Assembly: GCA_002082585.1 (NCBI GenBank)
Contig: CP020563.1
Coordinates: 7,496,001 to 7,560,000, forward strand
DNA from: Kitasatospora albolonga
GTDB lineage: Bacteria; Actinomycetota; Actinomycetes; Streptomycetales; Streptomycetaceae
Reading direction: 5' to 3'
DNA: 64,000 nucleotides
In this document: piece by piece, positions 1 through 9,172 of the stretch
How the letters are laid out: each line of letters begins with the position of its first letter
Numbering within the stretch: the stretch's first letter is position 1
Translations under genes and position numbers: made by a program
The notes under the pieces: model-generated
Seen by the model: the letters and a program-made list of their open reading frames with translations, nothing else
Told to the model about the DNA's origin: nothing
Database searches by the model: none

Positions 1-452
1 GCGTGGACGCGCCGCCGCTCGGCGAACCTGGGCCGGGGCGGGGCACCGGGGTCGGCCGAAGAACCCGGGACCGGGTCCGGCGCCGCGGACGGCGAGCCCT
101 CCCTCAGCCCGGCGCACAGGGCGGTGGCCGCCGCGTACGGAAGGTGGGCGGTGGCCGTGGAACGGGACGCGGCCACCGAGACCAGATGGGTCTCCCAGGG
201 CTCCGCGGGGCCGGCCGGCATCCGCACCACGCGCAGGGTCCAGTCGCCGTCCGGGCGGGACAGCGCGTCGTGCCACTGCTCCCGCTGCAACTCCCGGAAG
301 GCGGACAGTGCCGCGGCCGGCTCCTTCCCGGAGAGGTCGGCGGTGACGGTGTGCGCGGCGGGGCGGCTGCCCCCGGCAGCGACGGTCGCCCAGTGCCCGG
401 CGGGCACTTCGCCCCGGAGCCGCAGCACCAGATGAGCTATCGGCATGCCCAT
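1..452 (-). CDS. Unidentified protein, N-terminal part, cut by the left window edge
   Basis: The reading frame starts at ATG 452, preceded by a clear GGAGG ribosome site (463-467 on the complement) ten bases upstream, and stays open to base 1. The visible 150 residues begin MGMPIAHLVLRLRGEVPAGHW and continue with a mixed alpha/beta-looking segment, then a Pro/Ala/Gly-rich stretch near residues 120-140. I do not recognise the family. It lies 43 bases after the stop of the acyl-CoA dehydrogenase-like gene, on the same strand, so it is probably the next gene of the same siderophore operon. Its function cannot be inferred from what is visible. Confidence 0.7.
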   Translation of the reverse strand, partial: MGMPIAHLVLRLRGEVPAGHWATVAAGGSRPAAHTVTADLSGKEPAAALSAFRELQREQWHDALSRPDGDWTLRVVRMPAGPAEPWETHLVSVAASRSTATAHLPYAAATALCAGLREGSPSAAPDPVPGSSADPGAPPRPRFAERRRVH

Positions 453-495
453 GGTCACTCTGCCTCCGAACGATGACGTGACACAGTTGCGCTCC

Positions 496-1671
496 TCAGA
501 AGATGGAAAGGTCGAGCGGCTCGCCGGCCAGATGCCTGCCGACGGATTCGGCGGCGGGCGCCCGGCCGGGCGGGTGAAAGGCCAGGGCCCGGGCGGCGGC
601 CAGCAGATAGGCGGGGTCCGGGCCGGTGACGAAGGCGAGTCCGCCGAGCAGCCGGGCCAGCCGGGAGCACAGCTCGGGCAGGCGCTCCTCCACGTGCAGC
701 CGGGCCAGCAGGGCTGCGGCCATGGCCTTCTCGGCGGAGGCGCCCGTGTCGAAGGTCTCGGCCGCGGCGGCGCAGGCGGCCCGGCAGGCGTACAGATCGG
801 CCGCGGCCTCCCCCAGCGCCCGGCGATCGGTCCGCGAGGCGTGCGCGGCCCGGTCGAACAGCGCCTGGGCGGTGCCCAGGTAGGTGCCGCAGGCGAGGAT
901 CTCGAACCAGATCCAGGCCCGGGTCTGGAGCTCGTCCATGCCGCGCTCGGGGTGTCCTCCCGGCAGCAGCATCACGGCGGGCACCCGCACGTCGTCGAGG
1001 ACGATCTCCTCGCTCTCGGCTGCGGCCAGCACGGGGCTGTTCCAGAACGGCCGCACCTGGATTCCGTCCAGGCCGGCGGGGATCACCGCCAGGGCGACCG
1101 TACCGTTCCGCTCGTCCTCGGAGCACACCCGGACACTGGTGGTGAGGATGTCCATGGAACGGGCCAGGCTGCAGGGCTTCTTGGCGCCGCTCAGCAGGAA
1201 CTCCTCCCCTCCCGCGACGGCGGTGGCGGTGGTCCGCGGCACGAGGGCGTCGTCGCCCCGGCGGGCCTCGGAGGAGGCCGAGGCGAGCAGACGGCGGTCG
1301 CGGGCGACGGCGGCCAGCAGCGACCACTGCGGCGCGTCGTCACCCACATGGACGCGCAGGTACTCCACGAAGGAGACCACCGCCAGGTGGTGCATCATCG
1401 TGCCCACACCGAGCGAGGGGGAGCGGGTCGCGAGCGCGGACTGCACCCGCAGCGCCCCGCCGCAGTCCAGGCCCAGGCCACCGTGGCGGGCCGGGATCAG
1501 CAGCCCGGGACCGCCCGCCTCGCGGAACAGGGACAGGACCGGGCTGCCGGCCGATTCCAGCTCGGCCAGCGGGTACCCGGCCAGCCGGTCGAGCAGGCCG
1601 GGGAGCTGCTCCTCGGTGAACGCGGCGTCGGCCGCGGTCAGTTCGGTCCATCGTGGTGCTGTCTCAGGCAT
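496..1671 (-). CDS. Acyl-CoA (acyl-ACP) dehydrogenase-like flavoprotein
   Basis: This 391-residue protein has the length and layout of acyl-CoA dehydrogenases: a helical N-terminal part (about 1-120, with GLLIPARHGGLGLD near 55-70), a beta middle domain (LLASASSEARRGDD, LLSGAKKPCSLA) and a helical C-terminal domain. The usual EGT segment with the catalytic Glu is not evident near the C terminus, so chemistry or substrate may differ from the standard family. The start ATG 1671 lies inside the end of the PKS gene (8-base overlap), which implies translational coupling. By analogy with MbtN, which desaturates the acyl chain of mycobactin on a carrier protein, it may desaturate an ACP-bound acyl group. 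Sequence similarity to MbtN itself looks weak, so this is inference from context. Confidence 0.8.
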   Translation of the reverse strand: MPETAPRWTELTAADAAFTEEQLPGLLDRLAGYPLAELESAGSPVLSLFREAGGPGLLIPARHGGLGLDCGGALRVQSALATRSPSLGVGTMMHHLAVVSFVEYLRVHVGDDAPQWSLLAAVARDRRLLASASSEARRGDDALVPRTTATAVAGGEEFLLSGAKKPCSLARSMDILTTSVRVCSEDERNGTVALAVIPAGLDGIQVRPFWNSPVLAAAESEEIVLDDVRVPAVMLLPGGHPERGMDELQTRAWIWFEILACGTYLGTAQALFDRAAHASRTDRRALGEAAADLYACRAACAAAAETFDTGASAEKAMAAALLARLHVEERLPELCSRLARLLGGLAFVTGPDPAYLLAAARALAFHPPGRAPAAESVGRHLAGEPLDLSIF

Positions 1672-4600
1672 CGCGCCGCTCCTCCTCGGTGGTGGTCAGG
1701 TGGTCCCGCACCCAGCGGGCGAGCCGTCGCGGGGTGTCGTGCGTCCGGAAGACATCGATCGGCACCGGAACACCGAGCGAATCCCGGATGCGGCGACGCA
1801 GATCGACCGTGGTCAGCGAGTCCAGCCCCAGGTCCCGGAAGGACCGGTCTCCCTCCTCGGCCGCCCGGCCGACGGGGAGCTGGAGCACCTCGGTGATCCG
1901 GGCCAGTACGGCTGCCTCTGCGTCCACCGGGGCCGTCTCCGGGCCGTGGGCGGTCCCGGCGGCGGGCGGTGGCGGAGGGCCCGGCCGGAGCGGGCGGACG
2001 GGGGCGTCCGTCCGGGTCCAGTACCGCTGGTGCCGGAAGGGCGTGGGCGGCAGTTCGGCGGCCCTGCCGGTCCCCGTGCCGTCCTGCGGACGGGGTTCCG
2101 GCCCTCCGGGCGACGCGTCGGCCCAGCGGACCGGGACGCCCTCGGCCCAGGCATGGCCGAGCCGGGCGAGGAAGTCGCGGTAGCCGCCCTCGTCACGGCG
2201 GAGGCTGCCGACGACGGGTGCGGGCCGCTCCCCGAGACCGTCCAGCACCGCGGTGATCGGCGCGGTGAGCACCTCGTGCGGGCTGACCTCGACGAACGCG
2301 GTGGGGCGGCTGCCGCTGACGGCGGCCACCGCATCCGCGAACCGGACGGTGCCGCGCAGGTTCTCGTACCAGTACCCCGCGTCCACCTCGGTGCCGGTGA
2401 GCCACTCGGCCCGGGTGGTGGAGAAGAAGGGGGTGCGGGCCGGGCGCGGCACGATTCCGGCGAGCCGGTCGGTCAGCGTGCGGGCCACCGGCTCCACCAT
2501 TGCGGAGTGGGAGGCGTAGTCGACGGCGACCGTGACGGTGCGGATTCCCGAGCGCCCGCAGTGGTCGGCCAGTTCGGCGACGGCTTGTGACGGCCCGGAG
2601 ACCACGGTGCTGCCCGGACCGTTGCAGACGGCGACCTCCACGGAGCCGTCACCGCGCTCGGCCAGCAGCCGCCGGGTCGCGTCCTCGTCCAGGCCGAGCA
2701 CGGCCATGGCGCCCGTACCCGCCAGGGAGGAGAGCGACCGCGCCCGGGTGGCGACCACGGCGGCCGCGTCCTGAAGGGACAGAGCACCGGCCGCGTAGGC
2801 CGCCGCCACCTCCCCCTGGGAGTGGCCCAGCACCAGGTCCGGCTCCACTCCGCCGTTCCGCCACAGCGCGGTGAGCGCGGCCATCATCGTGAACAGCGCC
2901 ACCTGGACGCCCTCCAGGGAGTTCGCGACAGCGGCCGGCTCCTCCCCGGCGAGCAGACGGGTGACGGAGAACCCCACGTGGGGAGCGAAGGCGTCCGCGC
3001 AGCGGTCCACTTCGCGGGCGAAGACCGGGCTCTCCCGCAGCAACCGCCTGCCCATACCCGGCCACTGGGAGCCCTGGCCGGGGTAGACGAAGGCCACGGC
3101 GTACTCGCCGTGCGCGACGCCACGTGCCACACCCTCCAGCGGTGCCCGGGTCCGCGCCGCCTCCAGGCCGGCGAGCAGTCCGGCGCGGTCGTGCGCGACG
3201 ACGGCGGCCCGGTGCGGGAGCGCGGCCCGGCGGGTGGCAAGGGTGCGAGCGGCCTCCGACAGCTCCGTGCCCGGCTCGGCCAGCGCCCCGCCCAGTCTGC
3301 CCAGCTGGGTTTCGAGCGCCTCCCGGGAGGCGGCGGAGACGACGAACGGCAGGGGAGCCCGGGGCGAAGGGGATTCCGGCCGGAGCCCCGGACTCCGGTC
3401 CGCGGCCGGGTCCGGGCCGGGTTCTTCGAGGATGAGGTGGGCGTTGGTGCCGCTCATGCCGAAGGAGGAGACCGCGGCCCGCCGGGTCCGGCCGCCCCGC
3501 GGCCACGGGACCGGCTCGGTGAGCACCCGTACGGTGTCGGACGGCCAGTCCACCTTGGGCGTCGGCTCGATCCCGCGCAGGGTCGCCGGGAGTTCGGCGT
3601 GGCGCAGTGCCTCGACGACCGTGATGACCCCGCCGATTCCGGCGGCCGCCTGGGTGTGGCCGGTCAGTGCCTTCAAGGAGCCGATGAGGAGGGGCCCCGG
3701 GCCGGCCGCCGGAGCGCGGTCCGGGTCTGCCCGGTGCGCGCCGTAGCTGTCGAACAGGGCCTGCGCTTCCACGGCGTCGCCCAGCACGGTCCCCGTTCCG
3801 TGCGCCTCCACGGCGTCGATGTCCGAGGGGCGCAGGCCGGCATCGGCCAGCGCGCGCTCGATGACCCGCCGCTGCGCGGTACCGCTGGGTGCCGTCAAGC
3901 CGTTGCTGGCGCCGTCCTGGTTGACGGCACTGCCCGCGACGACGGCCAGTACGGGCAGGCCCCGGCGGCGCGCCTCGGAGCGGCGGGTCACCACCACCAC
4001 ACCGGCACCCTCGCTCCACACCGTGCCGTCGGCATCCGCGGAGAAGGGGCGGCAGCGGCCGTCGGCGGACAGTCCGCCGAGCCGCTGGAAATCCCGGTAC
4101 ATCCTGGGCGTGGACATCACCGTGACCCCGCCGGCCAGAGCGATGGAGCACTCCTCCTGCAGCAGCGAGCGGACCGCGAGATGCAGGGCGACCAGAGAGG
4201 AGGAGCAGGCGGTGTCGACGGTCAGCGCCGGTCCGGTCAGGCCCAGGTGGTAGGCGACACGCCCGGAGAGGACGGCGCCGGAGGTGCCGGTCAGCCCGTG
4301 TCCGCCCAGTTCGTCACCGGCCTCGTACGCGGCCTGCGCGTAGTCGCCCGCCATCGCTCCGAGGAACACCGCCGTCTCGGTGCCGCGCAGGGAGTGGGGG
4401 TCGATCCCGGCACGTTCCAGCGACTCCCAGCACAGCTCGAGCATGATGCGCTGCTGCGGGTCCATGGCGCGGGCCTCGCGCGGCGAGATGCCGAAGAAGG
4501 GGGCGTCGAAGCCGGCCACGTCGGTCAGGAAGCCGCCGGCTCGCACCTGTATCCGCTCGTCGGACCAGTGCTCCCCCCGGTCGTCGGGGAAGGCCCCGAC

Positions 4601-7600
4601 GGCGTACGGCCCCGAGGACGCCAGTCGCCACAGTTCCTCGGGGGAGGACACCGCGCCGGGATAGCGGCAGGCCGTCGCGGCGATGACCACCGGATCGGAC
4701 GCCTGCTCCGAGCCGGTGGAGCGCCGCACCGGTCGTACGGGGGCCGGGGGGCGAGGCGGTTCGCCGTGGCCCTGCCCGAGACGGGCGGCGATGTGCTCGG
4801 CCAGCGCCCGGGGGGTGGGGTGGTCGTAGACGAGCGACGCGGCCAGGTTCAGGCCGGTGCGCGAGGCCAGTTCGGCACGCAGCTCCAGGCCGCCCAGCGA
4901 GGTCGCCCCCAGGTCGGCGAGCGGTGTGTCGGCCGACCGGGTGTGGATGTCGGCGATGTCCAGTACCTCGGCGATCACCGTACGCACCAGGGCCAGCGGG
5001 TCCCGCGGCGCCCCGTCCGTCGGCCCGGCGGCTCCGGCGGATGTCCCCGGCGGGCGGGGCGCGTCCGTGGTCCGCCCGCCGGAGCCGTGGTCGCCTCCGG
5101 TGAAGCGGTACGTGGGCAGGGGGGTCCAGCCGGGGGAGCCCATACCCGGCAGGGCATGCCACCGTACGGTGTGGCCGTGGGACCCGGCGAGCGTGAGCGC
5201 GTCCAGGAAGGCGGCGTACTCGGAGCCCTCCTCGTGGCCGAAGGAGGCGGCGGCCATGTCGGCGCCGTCCTCCTCCGCGGCTCTCACCAAGGGGGTCAGC
5301 GTCCGGGTGGGACCGAGTTCCAGGCAGAGCCCGATGCCGTCGGCCCGCAGCGTGGCGAGGCCGTCGCCGAAGCGGACGGTGTGGCGGATGTGCCGTACCC
5401 AGTAGTCGGCGGTGACCAGGTCCCCGCCCGAGGCGAACCGCCCGCTCAGGTTGGACAGCACCGGACGTGCCGGGCTGCGGTAGGTGACCGCGGCGGCGGT
5501 CGCGCGGAACTCCTCCAGCACCGGTTCCATGTGCCGGGAGTGGAAGGCGTGGCTGACGGGAAGACGCCGGGTGCGGTACCCACGGGCGCGAAGAGCCTCC
5601 TCGCAGGCGAGCACGGGACCACGGTCCCCGGAGACGACCGTGGAGGCGGGCCCGTTGAGAGCGGCGATCTCCACCTCGGAGCCGAGGGCGGCGAGCGTCT
5701 CCCGCACCTGGCTCTCCTCCGCTCGTACGGAGACCATCGCGCCGACGGGCTCGGCCCCGGCCATGGCGGCACCGCGCGCGACCACCAGCCGTACGGCGTC
5801 GGCCAGGTCGAGGACGCCCGCGACATGGGCGGCGATCAGCTCCCCGACCGAGTGGCCGCCCAGGGCGTCGGCCCGGACACCGAGGTCCTCGGCGTATCCG
5901 TTGAGCGCCACCCCGTGGGCGAACAGGGCGATCTGGGTGTAGCGGGTGTCGTGCAGCGGGTGGTCCTCCGGTGCCCCGTCGCGGACCCGGATCAGCTCGC
6001 GCAGCGGAACGCCGAGCAGCGGGTCGGCATGGGCCGCCACGGCGTCGAACCGTGCCGCGTAGCCGGGCAGTTCGAGCAGTCCGCCGCCCATGCCGGGCCG
6101 CTGGGCGCCCTGCCCGGGAAAGAGGAAGGCCGTACGGGTACGAGCCCCGGCGCCCCTGTGCACGGACCGCCCGGGGGTGCCCCGCGCGATCCGGTCGAGG
6201 CGGCCGGTGAGTTCGGCGGCCGAGCGTGCGGTGAAGGAGGCGCGCTCGGACAGCCGGGCGCGTCGCGTGGTGAGGGTACGGGCCACGGAGGCCAGGGCTC
6301 CGGGACGGTCCAGCAGCTCCCCCCGCGCCTCGGCCCAGTCGCGCAGGGCGGCCGCGGTGGCGCGCAGTGAATCGGGGGAGGCCGCGGACAGGGTCACGGG
6401 GACGGCCTCCGGGGCGGGCGCCGCCGCCCCGGAGGAGAGGACCGCGGGCACCGGTGGCGGGGCGAGCACCACATGGCAGTTGGTGCCGCCCATCCCCAGC
6501 GAGCTGACACCGGCGAGGGCTCCCGGCGGCAACGGCACGGAGGACGCGGGCACGGTGATGCCGCCGTCGGCGAGGCGGCGGGCCAGGGCACCGCCCCGGT
6601 GCCCGGCCGTGCCCGGCACCGTTCCCCGGGCGACCACCAGCACGGCCTTGACCAGGCCGAGGAGTCCGGCCGCGCCCTCCAGATGGCCCACGGTGGTCTT
6701 GACCGAGCCGACAGCGGGTCCGGTGCCGCCGGGGCGGGCGAAGACCTGGCCGAGGGCGTCGGCCTCGGCCTGATCGCCGACCGGGGTACCGGTGCCGTGG
6801 AGTTCGACGAAGCCGACGTCCCCCGGGGCGGCCCCCGCGGCGGCGCAGGCCCGCAGGATGGTCCGGGCGTGCGCCCGGGCGTCCGGCACCAGCGGAGTGC
6901 CGGAGCCGTCGTGGGTGACGGCGCTGCCCCGGAGCACGGCGTGCACCCGGTCACCGTCGCGCAGCGCGTCGGCGAGGGGGCGGAGCAGGACGGCCGCACC
7001 GCCCTCGCCGCGTACGTATCCGTCGGCGTCGTCCTCGAAGAGGGTGGCGCGGCCGGAGGGCGACTGGCCCCCGAACGAGGCGGTGGCGGCGGCGTTCTCG
7101 GTGGAGAGGTTGAGGTTGACGGCGGTCACCAGCGCTCCGGCGCAGTCGCCCGCCCGGATGGCCTGCGCGGCATGGTGGACCGCGACCAGTGCGGAGGACT
7201 GCCCGGTGTCGACGACGACGCTGGGGCCGTGCAGCTTGAAGGCGTGGGAGACGCGGGCGGCGATCATCGAGGGCGCGGTGGCGGCCAGGGTGCCCGGTCC
7301 GACGGCGCCGCGGCGGCGTGCGGCGTGCTCCATCGCCCAGTCGGCGCCCATGGAGCCGACGAAGACGCCGAGGCCGTGCTCGCGCGGTGCCGAGGGGTCC
7401 TGGCCGGCGTCCTCCAGCGCGGCCCAGGCCAGCTCCAGGGTCCACCTCTGGTGGGGGTCGATGGCGGCGGATTCCCGGTCGGACATGTGGAAGAGACGGG
7501 CGTCGAAGCGCCCGGCGTCCGGGTGGTAGGAGCCCTGTGCGACCCGTGCGCGTACATCGGCCGGTACCTCCGCAGTCGCGAAGCGGCCTTCGGGCGCGCG

Positions 7601-7738
7601 GCCGTCGGGGCGGTGGCCCCCGGCCAGCAGGCGCCACAGCTCGTCGGGGGTGTCGGCGCCCGGCACCCGGCAGGCGAGGCCGACGACGGCGATGTCCTGG
7701 CGGCCCTGCGGCGAGGTCGCCTGTTCGGTCTGTGTCAT
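1664..7738 (-). CDS. Type I PKS, KSQ-AT-ACP-KS-AT-ACP (loading plus one extension module)
   Basis: The protein has 2,024 residues. The first ketosynthase (about 12-430) reads DTGQSSA where the active Cys should be (Gln180), with HGTGT and GHLEG kept; this is the KSQ signature of decarboxylating loading modules. AT1 (about 530-850) has GHSVGEL and HAFH, typical of malonyl-CoA. ACP1 has LGATSLGG near 942. KS2 (about 1000-1430) has an intact DTACSSS, HGTGT and GHTQ. AT2 (about 1545-1845) has GHSQGEV and YASH, typical of methylmalonyl-CoA. ACP2 has LGLDSLT near 1970. There is no KR, DH, ER or TE. The start ATG 7738 overlaps the monooxygenase stop by ATGA; the longer open frame upstream is non-coding in this frame. 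Predicted chain: acetyl plus methylmalonyl, giving 2-methyl-3-oxobutyryl-ACP. After reduction this would match the short beta-hydroxy acid of mycobactin-like molecules. Confidence 0.93.
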   Translation of the reverse strand: MTQTEQATSPQGRQDIAVVGLACRVPGADTPDELWRLLAGGHRPDGRAPEGRFATAEVPADVRARVAQGSYHPDAGRFDARLFHMSDRESAAIDPHQRWTLELAWAALEDAGQDPSAPREHGLGVFVGSMGADWAMEHAARRRGAVGPGTLAATAPSMIAARVSHAFKLHGPSVVVDTGQSSALVAVHHAAQAIRAGDCAGALVTAVNLNLSTENAAATASFGGQSPSGRATLFEDDADGYVRGEGGAAVLLRPLADALRDGDRVHAVLRGSAVTHDGSGTPLVPDARAHARTILRACAAAGAAPGDVGFVELHGTGTPVGDQAEADALGQVFARPGGTGPAVGSVKTTVGHLEGAAGLLGLVKAVLVVARGTVPGTAGHRGGALARRLADGGITVPASSVPLPPGALAGVSSLGMGGTNCHVVLAPPPVPAVLSSGAAAPAPEAVPVTLSAASPDSLRATAAALRDWAEARGELLDRPGALASVARTLTTRRARLSERASFTARSAAELTGRLDRIARGTPGRSVHRGAGARTRTAFLFPGQGAQRPGMGGGLLELPGYAARFDAVAAHADPLLGVPLRELIRVRDGAPEDHPLHDTRYTQIALFAHGVALNGYAEDLGVRADALGGHSVGELIAAHVAGVLDLADAVRLVVARGAAMAGAEPVGAMVSVRAEESQVRETLAALGSEVEIAALNGPASTVVSGDRGPVLACEEALRARGYRTRRLPVSHAFHSRHMEPVLEEFRATAAAVTYRSPARPVLSNLSGRFASGGDLVTADYWVRHIRHTVRFGDGLATLRADGIGLCLELGPTRTLTPLVRAAEEDGADMAAASFGHEEGSEYAAFLDALTLAGSHGHTVRWHALPGMGSPGWTPLPTYRFTGGDHGSGGRTTDAPRPPGTSAGAAGPTDGAPRDPLALVRTVIAEVLDIADIHTRSADTPLADLGATSLGGLELRAELASRTGLNLAASLVYDHPTPRALAEHIAARLGQGHGEPPRPPAPVRPVRRSTGSEQASDPVVIAATACRYPGAVSSPEELWRLASSGPYAVGAFPDDRGEHWSDERIQVRAGGFLTDVAGFDAPFFGISPREARAMDPQQRIMLELCWESLERAGIDPHSLRGTETAVFLGAMAGDYAQAAYEAGDELGGHGLTGTSGAVLSGRVAYHLGLTGPALTVDTACSSSLVALHLAVRSLLQEECSIALAGGVTVMSTPRMYRDFQRLGGLSADGRCRPFSADADGTVWSEGAGVVVVTRRSEARRRGLPVLAVVAGSAVNQDGASNGLTAPSGTAQRRVIERALADAGLRPSDIDAVEAHGTGTVLGDAVEAQALFDSYGAHRADPDRAPAAGPGPLLIGSLKALTGHTQAAAGIGGVITVVEALRHAELPATLRGIEPTPKVDWPSDTVRVLTEPVPWPRGGRTRRAAVSSFGMSGTNAHLILEEPGPDPAADRSPGLRPESPSPRAPLPFVVSAASREALETQLGRLGGALAEPGTELSEAARTLATRRAALPHRAAVVAHDRAGLLAGLEAARTRAPLEGVARGVAHGEYAVAFVYPGQGSQWPGMGRRLLRESPVFAREVDRCADAFAPHVGFSVTRLLAGEEPAAVANSLEGVQVALFTMMAALTALWRNGGVEPDLVLGHSQGEVAAAYAAGALSLQDAAAVVATRARSLSSLAGTGAMAVLGLDEDATRRLLAERGDGSVEVAVCNGPGSTVVSGPSQAVAELADHCGRSGIRTVTVAVDYASHSAMVEPVARTLTDRLAGIVPRPARTPFFSTTRAEWLTGTEVDAGYWYENLRGTVRFADAVAAVSGSRPTAFVEVSPHEVLTAPITAVLDGLGERPAPVVGSLRRDEGGYRDFLARLGHAWAEGVPVRWADASPGGPEPRPQDGTGTGRAAELPPTPFRHQRYWTRTDAPVRPLRPGPPPPPAAGTAHGPETAPVDAEAAVLARITEVLQLPVGRAAEEGDRSFRDLGLDSLTTVDLRRRIRDSLGVPVPIDVFRTHDTPRRLARWVRDHLTTTEEERRDA

Positions 7739-9093
7739 ACCGGCTTGCCGCCCTCCGGCAGGGAGATCTGCGGCCGTGCGGTGGGCGCGGGAGTGCTCCG
7801 GTCCGCCGCCAGGACGCGATCCGACAGCAGCCCCAGGGAGCTCAGGTTGGCGAACCCGGGGCCCTGCGCGTAGGCGGCGAGGGTGGGCAGCAGCAGCTTG
7901 GGCAGCAGGCCGTCGACGGAGAGGTCCACGCGGATGAGCCGCTCCAGGGCTTCCGCGGTCTCCGGTCCGTCGCCGACGACGGCCGCGAGGGCGGCGCGGG
8001 CCCGGTTCCCCAGCAGGTCCAGGAACCAGTCGGGCCGGGCCCCGGTGGCGTCGATGACCACGTCGAACCGGCACGTGTGCTCGGCCCGGCCCGGGTTGTG
8101 CAGCGTCAGTTCCACCTGGGCGCCGGCACGGCGCACGGCGGTGACGGTGCCCTGCTGGTACAGCACCGCCGCCTCGGTCGCGATCGCCTCGATGGCGCGG
8201 GGCGAGTACACCCCCCGGTCGGTCCGGGCGATGACCTCGCGCCGGTCCCGCTCCGGCAGTTCGCGCCAGCGTTCGGGGCTGGAGTAGAGGGCGTTCTCGA
8301 AGAAGCCCTCACCACGGCTGAAGACAACGGGGTACGGGCTGATCACGGTGGTCCGCCCCGAGTGCTGGCGGATCAGGTCCTCGACGACGGCGGCGGCGGT
8401 CTCTCCGCCGCCGACCACGGCGACGCTGGGGTCGACCAGAGTGGTGTCCAGACCGAGCCGCCAGAACTCCTCGATGCTGCACACCGCGTCGCTCGCCAGC
8501 CGGCCGTCGTGCGGGCCCGGGCCGCTGATCATGACGCGGTCGGCCCACAGGACGGCAGACCCTCCGGCACTGCCCTCGACCGTGACCTCCCACTGGCCGC
8601 CGGAGGTCTCCAGCCCCCGCACCCAGCCGCTGACCAGGGGGAAGTCGATGTTCTCGGCGGCCCACCGCAGATAGGCGGCCCAGTCCACGTGGCGCGGGCT
8701 GGGGCGTCCGGCGTCGACCCAGGCCGCGTAGCGGCCGGAGGACACCAGGAACGCCGTCCAGGAGAACTCCTGCATCCGCGTGTTGACCGCGGCGTCGATC
8801 TCCGCCCCGTGTCCCCGGGAGGCGTAGGGGAACCCCAGGTCCTTCTCCGGGCTGGTGGACAGCCGGGGGCGGCCGTTGGTACGGCCGCCGACGGCCGTCC
8901 AGTTGGCACCGACGTCGTAGGGTTCGACGACCAGCACCCGGGGCGCGTCCACGCCCAGCTCTCTGAGCACCTGGCTCTTGGCCGCGGTGGCCAGCGCCTT
9001 GGGGCCCGCACCGACGACGCAGATCAGCCCCCGCGTCTCGGGTCTCCCGGCGCCGAAGCGCCGTTCGGCGTCCTGAAGGGAGAGCGACTCCAT
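7735..9093 (-). CDS. MbtG/NbtG-like L-lysine N6-monooxygenase
   Basis: This FAD- and NADPH-dependent N-hydroxylase of 452 residues belongs to the mycobactin/nocobactin MbtG branch of the SidA/IucD/PvdA superfamily. It shows GAGPKAL (FAD site), GANWTA, the segment TSPEKDLGFPYAS, VVGGGETAAAV (NADPH site), FSRGEGFFEN, ARTDRGVYS and, near the end, TQGPGF-like AQGPGFANLSSLGLLSDRVL. The expected reaction is N6-hydroxylation of a lysine or acyl-lysine, creating a hydroxamate for ferric iron. I chose ATG 9093 because MbtG proteins have a short N terminus before GAG and because GGAG lies ten bases upstream. The alternative ATG 9171 starts one base after the NRPS stop and would add 26 residues. The stop overlaps the PKS start (ATGA), so the genes are coupled. 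Confidence 0.92.
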   Translation of the reverse strand: MESLSLQDAERRFGAGRPETRGLICVVGAGPKALATAAKSQVLRELGVDAPRVLVVEPYDVGANWTAVGGRTNGRPRLSTSPEKDLGFPYASRGHGAEIDAAVNTRMQEFSWTAFLVSSGRYAAWVDAGRPSPRHVDWAAYLRWAAENIDFPLVSGWVRGLETSGGQWEVTVEGSAGGSAVLWADRVMISGPGPHDGRLASDAVCSIEEFWRLGLDTTLVDPSVAVVGGGETAAAVVEDLIRQHSGRTTVISPYPVVFSRGEGFFENALYSSPERWRELPERDRREVIARTDRGVYSPRAIEAIATEAAVLYQQGTVTAVRRAGAQVELTLHNPGRAEHTCRFDVVIDATGARPDWFLDLLGNRARAALAAVVGDGPETAEALERLIRVDLSVDGLLPKLLLPTLAAYAQGPGFANLSSLGLLSDRVLAADRSTPAPTARPQISLPEGGKPV

Positions 9094-9172
9094 GGGCTTG
9101 CTGCTCCAGCTTCCGTATGGTCCCGCCGGAGGCGGGGGTGTGTGGGTGTCAGGGGGTGTCGCGGCGGCCATG

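Noticed and set aside
7739..8074. N-terminal extension of the KSQ PKS by 112 codons
   Set aside because: It lies wholly inside the monooxygenase gene in another frame and reads as Arg/Pro/Gly-rich; the ATGA overlap at 7735-7738 marks the true start.
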